DNA of 64,000 nucleotides from the NCBI RefSeq assembly GCF_047495875.1, contig NC_092497.1, positions 31,875,375-31,939,374 on the forward strand, written 5' to 3'. Positions 1 to 39,900 of this stretch are shown piece after piece. This stretch comes from Pithys albifrons albifrons (lineage: Eukaryota > Chordata > Aves > Passeriformes > Thamnophilidae). The position numbers and the translations under genes are program-made. Position 1 is the stretch's first letter, and each line of letters starts with the position of its first letter. The notes under the pieces were generated by a model. It ran no database searches. It worked only from the letters and a program-made list of their open reading frames with translations, and was not told the DNA's origin.

Positions 1-141
1 TAAAACATAGAGACGGCTGCTTCTTTCTGAGTGCTTACACTTCAACACTTAGAATTCAGTACATGTTTTTGTGAGTACATCTTAGCAGTGGAGACCATGA
101 CACAGAATTGTATTTATCGCTAAAGTGCTTAAAACAACAAA

Positions 142-530
142 TTAATCTCCTATCACAGAACAGTTCAGAGTTGGAAAGGACCTCTGGAGATCATCCAGTC
201 CAACTGCGCTGCCAAGGCAGGGTCCCTTATAAGAGGTGACAGAGAACTTGCGCAGGTGGGTTTTGAAAGTCTCCAGAGAGTGAGACTCCACAACTTCCCC
301 AGGCAGCCTGTTCCAGTGCACAGACACCTTTAATGTAAGTAAGTTCTTCCTTAGGTTGAGGTGGAATTTCTTATGTTCTAGTTTATGTCCATTACTCCTT
401 GACTTGTCACTGGGCACCACCACAAAGAGTCTGGCACTACCTTCTTGACCCATTTTTGAGATAGCTGTATTGATGAGATCACCTCTCAGTCTTATCTTGA
501 CTAGACCTGATTCTTCCACGAAAAGTCATT
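142..530 (-). mobile_element. CR1 LINE fragment, 3' part
   Basis: The minus strand encodes the C-terminal CR1 ORF2 signature (RLRGDLI, then RKNLLTLKVSVHWNRLPGEV) and ends in the usual CR1 3' sequence, which reads as GTTGGACTGGATGATCTC on that strand. It is 5'-truncated and lies left of the last visible SKIC3 exon. Confidence 0.85.
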
Positions 531-656
531 TTATTTGAGATGAAGGGGGGCTACGAGAAAAAAAGCTTAATGGACAAGAATTAAGCACGTCAAGAAATGT
601 AGCTTCCCTTAATACATTTGAATAGTTCTAGTACCCTGCTGAACAGCCTAATGATT

Positions 657-1165
657 ATCATAGAATAGGCTAAGTTGGAATGGACTCATCAGGATCAAGT
701 CCAACTCCTTGCTCTGTGCAGGACACTCCAAGAATCACACCATGTGCCTGAGAGCATTGTCCAAACACTTCTTAAACTCAGACAGGTTTGGTGCTGTCAC
801 CACTTCCCTGGGGAGTCTGTTCCAGTGTTCAGCCACCCTCTGGGTGAAGAACCTTTTCCTGATTAACTAACCTAAACCTCCCCTGACTCAGCTTAATGCC
901 ATTTTCTCGAGTCCTGTCACTTTTCAAAAGGCTGAAGAAATCTGTACCTGCCCCTCTGCTTTCCCTTGTAAGGATGTTGAAGACTGTAATGAGGTCTCAC
1001 CTCAGTCTCCTCTTCTCCAGACTGAACAAACCAAGTGACCTCAGCAACTCCTCATAAGGCTTCCCCTGCAGACCCTTCACCATCCTTATGACTCCATTGT
1101 ACGCTTTCTAATAACTGAATGTGGTACCCAAAACTGCACATGGTACTCAACGTATTAAAATAATT
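657..1165 (-). mobile_element. CR1 LINE fragment, second copy
   Basis: The plus strand carries the antisense of a typical CR1 3' half, including CTGGGTGAAGAACCTTTTCC at 840-859 and the antisense of the 3' terminal segment at 660-710. It has the same orientation as the neighbouring copy but a different subfamily sequence, so it is probably a separate insertion. Confidence 0.85.
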
Positions 1166-1291
1166 GTGGAGTTTGTACTTATGCAATAGGACTGAAAGAG
1201 CAAAATAAACTGAATAACTAGGCTGGTAAGAGAAACAGGTTTTTTTAAGATTAACCTCAAGAGAGGTGCCCCATAATGCTGAGAATTTTAC

Positions 1292-29240
<27,949 letters not shown>

Positions 29241-29248
29241 TGTGGCTG

Positions 29249-30576
29249 CTAAGTAAAAAGGGCATATAATCAGTTCTTGTAAACAAATATACTGACACAT
29301 ACACAATGTTTGTATCCTACTGCAATTGCATAGAGAGCATTTTAAACACAGACATATAATGCAATATGCCAAAATGCATACAGCACAAAAACTGATTAAA
29401 AAAAATAACAGGGGTAAAATTACTTAGGTTTAGCTGCAAGGCAGGATTCCATCAATACTCCAAACAGTTAAATGATACAATATAGGTACCCCAGAATGAA
29501 ACTTATGTTACAAGTTAAGAAAAATTTCAGTAGAAGTGTTGCAAGAGTCCTTCATTAGACTTATGAGCAAACTCCCTGGATATAGTAATTCCTCTTTACA
29601 AAACAAAGTAAGCAGTGAACTGCACATAAGCAGCATATTGCCCTAGACATGTGCTCAAGGGGTTGCAAGGGATCAGGGTTTTTCTAGCATGCTCTGTATG
29701 CAGCACCATGTCCAGCCTGTCACTTACACTCTGGTGTGGCTCACCATAGCCCAGTCCTCTCCCTTCTCACACACATACGGCAGATTCTGCTTCTGTCTGC
29801 AGCCGTGAATTGAAAAAGAATAAGCATTTAAGAGACATTCACACTTTTGAAATGCAACACAATCATGCACTGTTTTGGTGTGTGTGATATTTTATCTTAA
29901 ATGAACTTTCAAAACACCATAGTCAAACTGCCTAGATGGGATGAGGCTGAAAAAGAAAGGGTGCTGGTGCCAGCACCAAGAGAGATGGGAACGGCGTCCA
30001 GATGAAGAACAAAAAAAATTATAGCAGCTGAAAAGCAAAAATAATTGTTGAAAGGCCAATTGATAACTTAGTAATGAAAGGACATAGGATGATAGCGAAT
30101 TGCAAAGCTCCCTGTAAAACCTATAAAGACATCTGTCAAACTTGCATTGTTCAGCAGCTCCTGTACACAAATTTGCTTCTACGCGGGTACTGACGTCTCG
30201 GTCACCACAAGCACATCCCGCCGCGGGCACGGTTCAGCACAAGCTCCACTGTCACCTAGGGAGAAAATACACACTTTAGCGCAAAACCGGGCACGGCGGT
30301 GGCGGCCAGCCGCCGGAGGGAGGGCGCCCAGCCCGGGCCGCGGGTAGGGCCCGGGGCCTGCGGGGCGCCTAGGGAGGAGATTCGGGTCTGCAGTCCCTCA
30401 GATCGCAACCACTCGCCCCGCCGTGAGCCGGGCCGCCAGGTCTCGTGGCAGAGGGGAAGCCGCGGCAGAATGAGCTGGGCCGCCACCACCACGACCACCC
30501 CTCGCCACAGTTCTAGCTTACCCCACCATCGCCTCCGCCTCCCGTCGTCGCCGATCGTGCGCAGGCGCACTCTTAC
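29249..30576 (-). other. SKIC3 intron 1
   Basis: It separates the 5' noncoding exon from the start-codon exon. The left part is AT-rich and ordinary; the right ~400 bp lie in the CpG island. I recognised no repeat or RNA gene. Confidence 0.6.
30558..30569. promoter_or_regulatory. NRF1-like palindromic site
   Basis: TGCGCAGGCGCA matches the NRF1 consensus YGCGCAYGCGCR except for a G at the central pyrimidine. It sits just inside SKIC3 intron 1, next to the 5' exon donor. Confidence 0.5.
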
Positions 30577-30640
30577 CTCAGGGTAGAGAGGCGCCGAGTC
30601 AACCGCCAATTTAATTCGGGCACTGTGGAAGATGTAGTTC
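30577..30640 (-). other. SKIC3: SKIC3 5' noncoding exon (donor end certain, start approximate)
   Basis: Reading the minus strand, a clean donor CTGAG|gtaaga lies at 30577/30576, 1.3 kb upstream of the SKIC3 start-codon exon, which itself begins at a splice acceptor. A spliced 5' UTR exon is therefore expected to end here. Its upstream limit is a guess based on the CCAAT and ETS-like sites; the true start could lie anywhere to about 30790. Confidence 0.55.
30606..30610 (+). promoter_or_regulatory. CCAAT box
   Basis: CCAAT in the context CCGCCAATTT lies about 200 bp upstream of the ARSK ATG, in the SKIC3 5' exon region. It is a plausible NF-Y site; only the motif supports it. Confidence 0.4.
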
Positions 30641-30657
30641 CCACTTCCAGAGGCGCG

Positions 30658-30672
30658 CTGGGAGTTGTAGTC
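30658..30672 (-). promoter_or_regulatory. ZNF143/THAP11-type promoter motif
   Basis: The minus strand reads GACTACAACTCCCAG, a close match to the ACTACAnnTCCCAG element of vertebrate bidirectional and housekeeping promoters. A weaker relative (TGTAGTTCCCACTTCC, 30633-30648) lies next to it and includes an ETS-like CACTTCC. Factor assignment is by motif resemblance only. Confidence 0.6.
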
Positions 30673-30815
30673 TGCCTGCATCTCCGTGGCACCCTGGGAG
30701 CTGCAGGCTGCGTTTCTTCGCCGTCAAGTCCTTCGCTGCGGCCGGGGTCCCGGGATCTGCTTTCGGAGTTGCTACTCCCCTTGGTCCGGGAGCGGGTGGC
30801 CACGGTGGCGGGGCA

Positions 30816-30953
30816 ATGTGGGGCAGCGAACCGCTGGGGCTAGCCGGGCTGGCACTGCTCCTTATGGCCACCGGGGTGGAGGCGAGGCCGCGGCCCGCCG
30901 CCTCTGGGGGTCAGCCCCGGTCCAGCGTGGTGCTGGTGGTCTGCGACTCTTTG
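30816..30953 (+). CDS. ARSK: ARSK exon 1, coding part (residues 1-46)
   Basis: It encodes [20 protein letters not shown] with the signal peptide, then the first sulfatase strand [11 protein letters not shown] with metal ligand D44. It lies in the CpG island. Donor TTG|gtgagt, phase 0. Confidence 0.95.
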
Positions 30954-33900
30954 GTGAGTGGCCGGGGACGAGGAGCAGCCCGGCGGCGCGAGGCTAGGCC
31001 GCCACATGGGTGAAGGAGGGCGAGAAAACCCTCGGCGGTAGCCTGAATGTTACCGCCGGGGATGTGGTAACGAGGCCCTACCGATGCTTTACCTACGCAC
31101 AGGCGTGCGCAAGCAAGGCTGGCGTTTACTTTCCAGCACTTCCACGGGGCGGAAGTCTCGTTTGGGACTAGAAGGGCAGGCCTTCGGTGTCGCAGAGACA
31201 CTCGGTAGCATTTAATGTTCTAAACCAAACTCGGCTTTCGTCCCAGGAATGTGTTCCTTGCTTGCGTCAGATGCATTAGAATAGTCAGATACCTCTGCAA
31301 CAGGTGAGTCCCCCAGTGTGGTGTGATATGTACAACTTATCACCACAACTTAAGGTGCAGGGGGGCATATCATCAGGACTGTGGGGCACAGCAGCTGCTC
31401 CTGGAATAGAGCTGGTGTGTAGAGTGCATGCTTTTCTGTTACTTGAGAAGCTAAAAGGAAAGGAAGGTCATTAATCTCTGTTATCCTATTAAAAATCATA
31501 ACAATGCTCCTCAACAGATAGGATAGAGAATTTCTGTATCACAGATGAAATGACTGACTTACTGAGCATCACATACTGATTTACTCAGCTCTTAGAAGGT
31601 ACAACAACACAATAAACTTGTCAGATGTGTATCTGCAACTAAAAGGAATTGGTAGGTATTGAGTGTCTTCATTACAGTGATTTATTGATGCATGTGGTTT
31701 AACATCTAGAAAGGTAGAAAAGATTTCTCTTTTTTCCCCCCACTCACAAATACTGTGTATGTTTCCTTGCACACAATGAAAGACAGCACATTTTTCACAC
31801 TTTTTTCACCATGCTTCTAGTTGCCCACCTAGCATACTGAAAGTGTAAGCTTTTCTCTGAGGAACACTATGCCTCATCTGAGCTCTCCTTATTGAGGATT
31901 CAAACATAAGCTCCATGGTATTACTTCCAAGGGCTTTTACATCTCATGATTTCTCATTCACTGCTGAGACATCTTAATTCCCAGTCTTCTCAGAATGCCA
32001 GCCTTGACTGCACAGAACACTTGACTTCGTGCCTGCTCCCTGTCCTTCTTGGGATGAATTCTTCCTACGTGCTTGGTAAACATGTATTATCTTTTTTCAG
32101 ACCCTATCTTAAAAGACATATGCTGTGATCTCAAAGATAAAGGAATAACTAATTTACTCGTACAATAGCTTCTTATAGACTTTCCTTTCTTTGACTGTAT
32201 TCTTCATTTATTTTATTTTGAGTATATCATCTCAACATTCCAAAGTAAGGCATGTTTTTTTCTCCAGTTTTTCATCTTTTACTAAAACTGTTATTTACCA
32301 ATAGCTGAATTGACAGTATTTAGGGTCCCGGGAGTTGGTCAGTGTCCATTTTATCTACAGATACTAGCAGAAGCTCCAGACAAGTCTTAGTTATACTTCT
32401 CTTTGTCACCTGTAAACAGGAATGTTTTCATGACTGTATTACAGGGATGAATGAGGTAACCCTTACAAAAAAGAAAGTTAAAACTCCAGATGTTTTGATG
32501 TTCTTTCATAAACAATTAAAAACAAAGCACTGTCTTTGAAAAGTGTCGTATTTGCATAGTGCATACAAAGAAGAATATGTTAAAGGTTGTGTTGTGTAAG
32601 ATTTTTTTCTGACATGGATTTGAAGGCAGAAATAAGTTAATCATTTTGATTACATCACTAATAGAGAACAGGAAGGGCTGGGTACTGTTGAAACTAAGAG
32701 TTTTTCTGGAAAAAAGATTAAGTTCTGCAGACTGTTGAAAAGTGTAGGCTTTCATTAGGAAGTGTACTTGCCTTTGCTCTGTGTCATGCTGCCTCTGAAA
32801 GACTCACATCTATTTTGTCAAGTGTGACAAAAATTTTCTTTTCAGTGATACTGGACTGTATTTGACCTCCAGAACAGTGACCATTTGCTTGAACAGCCAG
32901 CTTTCTGCTGCTGTGTCACATCAGGCATTTTGGTTTTTGCACGTTTCCTGAAGAAATGTACTAGTAGGCAATTCAACTCCTGAATTGCTACTTGGAGTAA
33001 ACTGGGTGATAGCAGGCTTTTCTTGCAAAGCAGCTCAAGTTTTTGGATGGATGTGCTTGTTTGTGTTAATTTTATTTCCTTAGGTATTTCAAACCCTGCA
33101 AATCCTGTACAGTTCTTAGAGGGAAGATTTCCTGAAATAGCTGCTGGAGCTTTCACCTTCTCAGCCTGTTCAAGAACAGAGCTTTCAATGAAAATACCTG
33201 CATCATCTATAGAAATAGTAATCATGTCTCAATATACCAAGTGTACAATGACACAAAGTATACAGAATTCTTTTGCTAAGGTGTCAGTGAATATTATGTC
33301 ACAGTATCAATATATAATGAACTCCTGTTTCCAGCTGTGCTAACCATAGCCTCCTTGAAGAAATTTAAGAATGGATTGCTGATGGGATTACGCAACAGTT
33401 GTGTACTTTTGTCATAGTTTAGGAATAATATTCTTCAATTTAGTGTTCCCACTGAAACCACTGCAAACCATGTGCCAGTTGCTCACTCTCCCATCTCTCT
33501 TCCTCTCCCTGATGGGCTGGAGTGGAGAACTGAAGGCATAAAAGATAACGATCGCGGGTTGAAATAAGAACAATTTACTGGACACAGCAATAGGATATGG
33601 AAACTAACAGTAACAAGAACAATATTAATAAGAGAGTGTACAAGAGAGGTGAACGATTCACATGCATTTGTACTCACCCCTGTATCATGTAGAGCCTGAC
33701 AGTACAGGAGCACAGCAGTACTGCTGCCATGCTTCCCTGACCCAGAAGGGACACCTTCCCGAAAAATGACATGAGGTGGTATAAAATAACTTTCATGTTT
33801 AGCCATGCCCCCTCATGTGAATACTAAGCCCGTCCTGGCCAAAACCAGGACAACTCTCTGAAGAGCACTTTGAGTCCAAAATTTCTTTCAAGTTCCTATT

Positions 33901-36900
33901 GCAGATTACAGCTTGACTTTCAGTGCTTTTTCTAGTTGCCATTTGTAGTAGTGTACAAAATTAGGTGGATGGATCGTTTGTCATGTTCTGATTTCAGAGT
34001 CTGGGATGCCACAGTTAGCTCTACTGGTGCCAAATAAAATGACTCTCTACAATGCCACGGTATCCCAAGAGTATTTCTGCCAGAAAACAATTGAAGAGAA
34101 TTGCTTTCTTCTGCAATTAAAGCTGTGTAGATTCGCTGTCACCTGTCTGTTCACTGAAGAGCCAGTCAGGCTGGGACTGTGTTGGGACTTCTTACTGAAG
34201 CAAGGAAATTAATAAAAGTGACTGGAAAAAAAATCGCCTGAAATTGATCAGTCTACATGCAACATGATTTCAAGTGATCATAATTTTTTCCTGTAAAAGT
34301 ACCTATTCAAAATGTTGAGTCTTTTTAAAGTTACTGATTAAAAACTCTCTAAACATATAGGCAAAACTGAAATTATCATTATGCAATTATCAAAAGGGAA
34401 CCATTGTGGGTGGCATGTCACTGGGAGAATAGCCTTTCTTCAGCTTTTCCTTCACTTTTCAGTCCATAGTTTAAAATTAGTTCAGAGCTATGGTGTGGAT
34501 AACGATGAGGGATCAGTAGGGGTTTCATATGAGTACATATCAGTGCATACATCTGTGTTGAGATTCAGCCTGACTCCTTGTCATCTTTCACCATACCTGT
34601 TCCCATTGAATGTGTCATGGTAGGACCCTACTCCTGAAGAACTAGAGCTTAGAATACATATAGTTATAGAAAGAAATGAATTTTACTATGAAGAAGCCCA
34701 GTTATCTTTTATATTGCACTTTTTCATAAGCAATCCATTTTATATTGATCTAATTAAAGCTTCTCAACACTATTTTTCATACCTGAGTAGAAGTGGCACC
34801 ATTTCAGCAACTCAAGATCAAGTAACAAATCTATGAATTAATGCAGCCATTTGTGTTAATGCTTGTTTATAGGTTGTTTTTCTCTGTTTGATTGCAGGAC
34901 GGACGCTTGACATTTTTTCCAGGAAATCAGACTGTGGATTTACCTTTCATAAATTTTATGAAAAGATATGGCACTGTCTTTCTCAATGCCTATACCAATT
35001 CTCCAATTTGTTGCCCTTCCCGTGCAGGTAGACCAAAGCCAAACATTAGATTGCACGTATCAATTTAAAAATGTGGTAATGATGGGAAATTTCAAAGTTT
35101 TTAACTGAGGGGGATTTTGCTTTGTTTTTCTTTCTTTTCTTTTTCAGTTTGTGTCTGAATTTTTACAGTATTCTCCTGTTCCATCTGGTTCTCTTTTCTG
35201 TTTCTTATGCTTCTTCCTGTCTTTTGGTTTTGTGGTGCCTTTTTCAGCTCCCAAATTTTTTTGCAAACTCCACTGAAGCATCAGATTTTTTAAAAATCTT
35301 CAACATTTATACAGAAATCATCCATTTGTCTGCTGCAATGCTGAAAGTACACTCAAACTACTTTTGTTTCCCAATACAAAGTTAATAAATGTCTTACCTG
35401 TTCTTGGCAAAAAGTAATAAATCGTAACAGCTGAATAATATGATGGCTGTTGTCACTGTCTTCCAATGACATTTATTCCAAACACACTCTTAGATACATG
35501 ATGTATCTTTCATTGTATACTACAGTATTTTTCTTTATTTATTGTAGATGTTCTATATTTCATTGGAGACTTGCAGAATTTGCTGGAAAGATAAAGAAAT
35601 TATATTCCTCAATCAAAACTTACATTATAAAATGTTTCTAACTCTTACAGTTGCAAAGACACTGTAGCTGTAACAGGGTTCCTCTTTTCTCTCAAAGCAT
35701 ACACTGGAAGAAACAGCAGACACAGCCTGTCAAATATAGTTCAACCTTTTTAATATTCCCTTTATTGATAACCTGGTCACCAATTCTTTTTCTGAAGTTC
35801 ACATTTTAAGTGGCCAAGGTCACATGAACAAGCACTCAGTCTTTTTTCTTTTTCTTGATTTTGAGTCTTTCAGCCAATTTTTGTTGCCGAGAGCAATACC
35901 TTTGTGTTATTTAATTTTAATAAGTTTTGTGAAAATGACAGCTAGTATTCCAAGTGATGAAGAGACGGCATGATGAATTCAATAGTTCATCAGCTATGTA
36001 GCATTTTGCGTGACTGTGGCCACTGATCAGTCATCATATGTGGGACTCTGAACCAGCAGGACAGGTCTTGTTTCGCCAGTGTTTTGGACATCTTCAAGGA
36101 ACTGAGGGTGCATCTATTGTGGAGGTGTCAGGGATGATACCAGAAGACATAGTGGGAAAGAGGACTTTGGGGTGGGGAAAGGAGGAGTATTGCCACATGG
36201 GGTTGATGCATTATGCTTGCAGGATATTTCTATTGCTTATAGAATGAGTTCATTTCATTTTAGGATTCTCTTTAAATTAGCATAGGAAAGAGTGAAAAAT
36301 TTGCAATAAGCGGCAAAGAAATAGGAATTGACTAAGCCAATCTTCCCTTATAGTTCCTTTGCAACTCTTCCATTGGCTTAATTTCTTCTTGATATCTTCT
36401 TTAATATTCTCACTTTGTTTCTGCAGCTGGTAGTGAAATAGATTACCTAAAAAGGATAAAATTGAGGTCATATTGTATTTATGAAAATACTATATTCTAA
36501 TTCCCTCTGCAAGTATGATTCAATGGATATTAAAATCTAACTGTAGTAAGGGGAAATAATACTCTGAAACACATGTAAATACAGGACTGTTTCATCAAGA
36601 TCTGTACTATCATGCCATTTTCTTTCAGATATCAGTAAGAATATTTTCTGATCTAAGAAAACATTGACTTAATGATTGCATAGCACCTGGAAGGATGAGA
36701 CCACCTTCTGCGATTCTGGGGATTATTTGAGTAAATTTTGTTACTTAAATTGATTATGACAATGAGATTTGGAAGAGTAATGGTTTGTTTTCCATGTTCT
36801 ATTGCATTACAATGTGGACTTTTAACCTCCATAATAATAAGATTAATCCAGCCTCAAGTACAGAGGTAGGGGATACCAATCACTCATCTTTTTTTTTTTT

Positions 36901-39900
36901 GTTCCCAGCTATGTGGAGTGGTCTTTTTATTCATTTAACAGAGTCTTGGAATAACTTCAAAGGTCTAGATCCAGGTTACGTAACATGGATGGATCTCATG
37001 GAGAACCATGGCTACCATGCACAGAAGTTTGGAAAATTGGACTATACTTCTGGACATCATTCAGTTAGGTAATTAGATAGATTCTCTTGCTATGAATCTT
37101 ATAATGGTCTGTTGCATGGTTTCTTCTCTGATTGAAATAGTAGTAGCTTTAATTTAAAAGAAGTTTGGTTGGGTACTTGGCAGGTATCTGTCCTGCAATT
37201 TTATGCAGAAGCAAGCATATCCTATTGTCTTAGTTTAAGGGGAAAAACCAAAATGTTTACCAAAAAGCAGAGAAGAGGATTCCTCCACAATAATCACGTC
37301 ACTCTTTATTGAATTTAAGAAAAGGAACTTTAATTAGAAAATTGATATAAGAAGGATAACTGTTCTTAACTACTGTGTATATATATATGAAGGTATAGAT
37401 ATAACTGTAAACAGACCAGAGCAAACTACTCCCCCAACACCACAAGCAAAAACAAAATAGAAAACCCCCAAACCGGTAGGTTTCCTCCTGGATAAGTTAT
37501 ATTTATGGACAGTGTCAGTGTCACACCTTGGCTAGCTGCAGGGTGAGTTCTGTCTTTTTTTTTCCAGTGAGGCAGACGAGCAATGAGCACTCAGATGAAT
37601 TCTGTCTCTCTCTGTGTGTCCTTTGTCCCAAACGAAGAAGGAAAACTGGGAGTGGAGAACTGCAGCGTGTCCCGGAGAGCAGCTGTGTTTTCTCTCTCCC
37701 GGGTCGCTGCCGCGGCGGGGGCGGGTGGGCAATGGCACTGAGACCGGAGCAACAACCGCGGCCCCAGTGCCAAACCAGAACAGCCATGGCAAAGAAGAAA
37801 AGGAACCAGCAGCGAGGAGCAGGAGAAACGGCTTCTCCTCCACAGCAGCACACACACAACTTTCGTGTTCAGCCCGAGCTAAAATGGAATCTCCCCAAAA
37901 CAAAAGAGACAGTCTGCCCCCCACCCAAATGATCAAGAAGGAATTGGTAGCAGTTAACTACTTCTTTTGTTAACTAATGACATGGGCAGTTAGTGGCAGA
38001 GAGGGAATTTACATTATCATTCGAAACTACAACACCTATGCCACTGCACTTTGGCTTTTACCTGTAGGTGGAAGGTGATATCAAAACTGGGTTTGCTCAG
38101 CATTGTCATTGATATTGCTCCCTAAGTGAAATTCATAAACTGTTTTTGCCTTGCCTTGAGACTTCTTGGCTTCCTGGGTGTAATAGCAGTGTAGGAAAAG
38201 TAGAACCAAAAAAACATAATTAAAATTATTAAATATTTAAGTTTTGTGGGGTTTTATTTGGAAGGCTGAAAGTGTTCACAGACTTCTGGTGTTGTGGTGG
38301 GTTGACTCCAGATAGACACCAGATGTCCACCCAAGCTTCTCTATCACTCTCCCTCCTCAGCTGGGCAGGAAAGAGAAAATATAGTGAAAGACTCAATGAT
38401 GAAACTAACGATATCAAGAGATCACTCAGACACATGGACAAAACAGACTTAACTCAGAAAAATTAATTTCATTTATTCCAATTAGAATTCAGAGTAAGGC
38501 AATGAGAAGTAAAACCAAATCTTAAAACACCTTACCCCCACCCTTCCCTTCTATCCAGGATCAACTTTGCTCCCAAATTCTCTAGCTAATCACCTCAGCA
38601 GCGTAGGGGAACAGAGAACACAGACTGTGGTCAGTTCATCTCATGTTGTCTGTGCCACTCCTTCCTCCTCAGGGGAATGTGAGGAGTCCTTGCATTCTTC
38701 TGCTCCAGTGTGGGGTCCCTCCCACAGGAGACAGTCCTCCACAAACTTCTACAATGTATGTCCTTTCCATGGGTTGAGATTCTTCACAGACTACTCCAGC
38801 ATGGATCCCTTCCATGGAATGCACTCCAGTGCTCCTGTGTGGGTCTCCCACAGGGTTGCAAGTCCTTCCAGCAAACCTGCTTCAGCCTGGGCTCCTTTCT
38901 CGGCGGGTCCACAGATCCTTTCAGGAGTCTGCTCCAGTGTAGGCTTCCCACAGGATCACAGCCTTCTTCGGATGTCCACCTGTTCTGGTATGGGGTCCAC
39001 CATGGTCTACGGTCCATCTGTTCCATGGACTGCAGGCAGACAGCCTTCCTCACTAGGATCTTCCCCACAGGCTTTAGGAGAGTCTGTGCTTTGGCACCTG
39101 GAGCAGCTCCTCCACTTCCTTCCTTGCTCTCCATATGCTTACTCCCTTCTCCTCTGGCTGCTGAAGCTGTGCAGTTTTCCCTCCTTCTTAAATGTGTTAT
39201 TCCACAGGCACTACCACCATTACTCATGATACTGACCTTGGCCAGTGGTGGGTCCATCTTGGAGCTGGCTGGCATTGGCTCTGTCTGACATGGGGAAAGT
39301 TTCTAGCAGCTTCTCAGGGAAGCCACTTTGCAGACCCTCTGTTACCAAAACCTTGCCATGCAAAACCAGTGAAGCTGTACTTCCTATGTTTTAAAGCTTA
39401 CTATGAGTAGGAGTTGGTGTCTTCCTTCTATGTAGTGTTTATGAAGATGCTCTGTCTCACTGATTAATAATAATGTCTGTTGTTGAAAAAACATAATAGC
39501 TTTTTCTTTCATATTAAAAAGGTTACAGTTACTTAAAATTTCCTCATTTCCGTCAGTAAAATGAGCTGTCAGAAGTTGAAAGCTGACATGAGTAGTTAGT
39601 ATGTTGTGTGTACACACTGCTTTTAACTGCAAAGTACTTTATAGATAGTATCCACTTCAGAATCTGGCCAAAGTAATAACTTCTCAGGTTTAAGAGAGTG
39701 TTAAAAAAAAGCAAGTATTTTCCCTCTTTTTCTATATACCAGTTCTATGGTGGATGTAAAAGACTATTCAAATGACTTACAGCAGGAATTTCATGTTTAT
39801 GTATTTTACAACTCAGTGTACATATTTGTGTGCTGCTTGTGCTTCTTCCTTGTCACTGTCTGTAGCTCTTCGTCGTAACTCAGCATATAACTATTATCAG

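Larger units (their letters stand above)
30180..31160. promoter_or_regulatory. CpG island and bidirectional SKIC3/ARSK promoter
   Basis: The sequence changes abruptly from AT-rich to GC-rich and CpG-dense, covering the SKIC3 5' exon, ARSK exon 1 and the start of both first introns. I see no TATA box between the two genes. The head-to-head layout, with about 240 bp between the ARSK ATG and the SKIC3 5' donor, indicates a shared, housekeeping-type promoter. Confidence 0.85.

Noticed and set aside
30256..30681. 141-codon frame in the CpG island
   Set aside because: The composition is that of GC-rich promoter DNA, other frames there are also open, and it overlaps the SKIC3 5' exon donor.
36277..36471. 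64-codon coiled-coil-like frame as an extra exon
   Set aside because: It is in ARSK intron 2 on the opposite strand, has no recognised family, and its length is within chance.
37528..37936. Overlapping 134-codon frames on both strands
   Set aside because: They fall in the GC-rich core of a solo LTR with target-site duplications; low stop density explains them.
38567..39229. 220-codon open frame as a protein gene
   Set aside because: It lies wholly inside a repetitive LTR, and overlapping frames on both strands are equally long because of the LTR-internal repeats.
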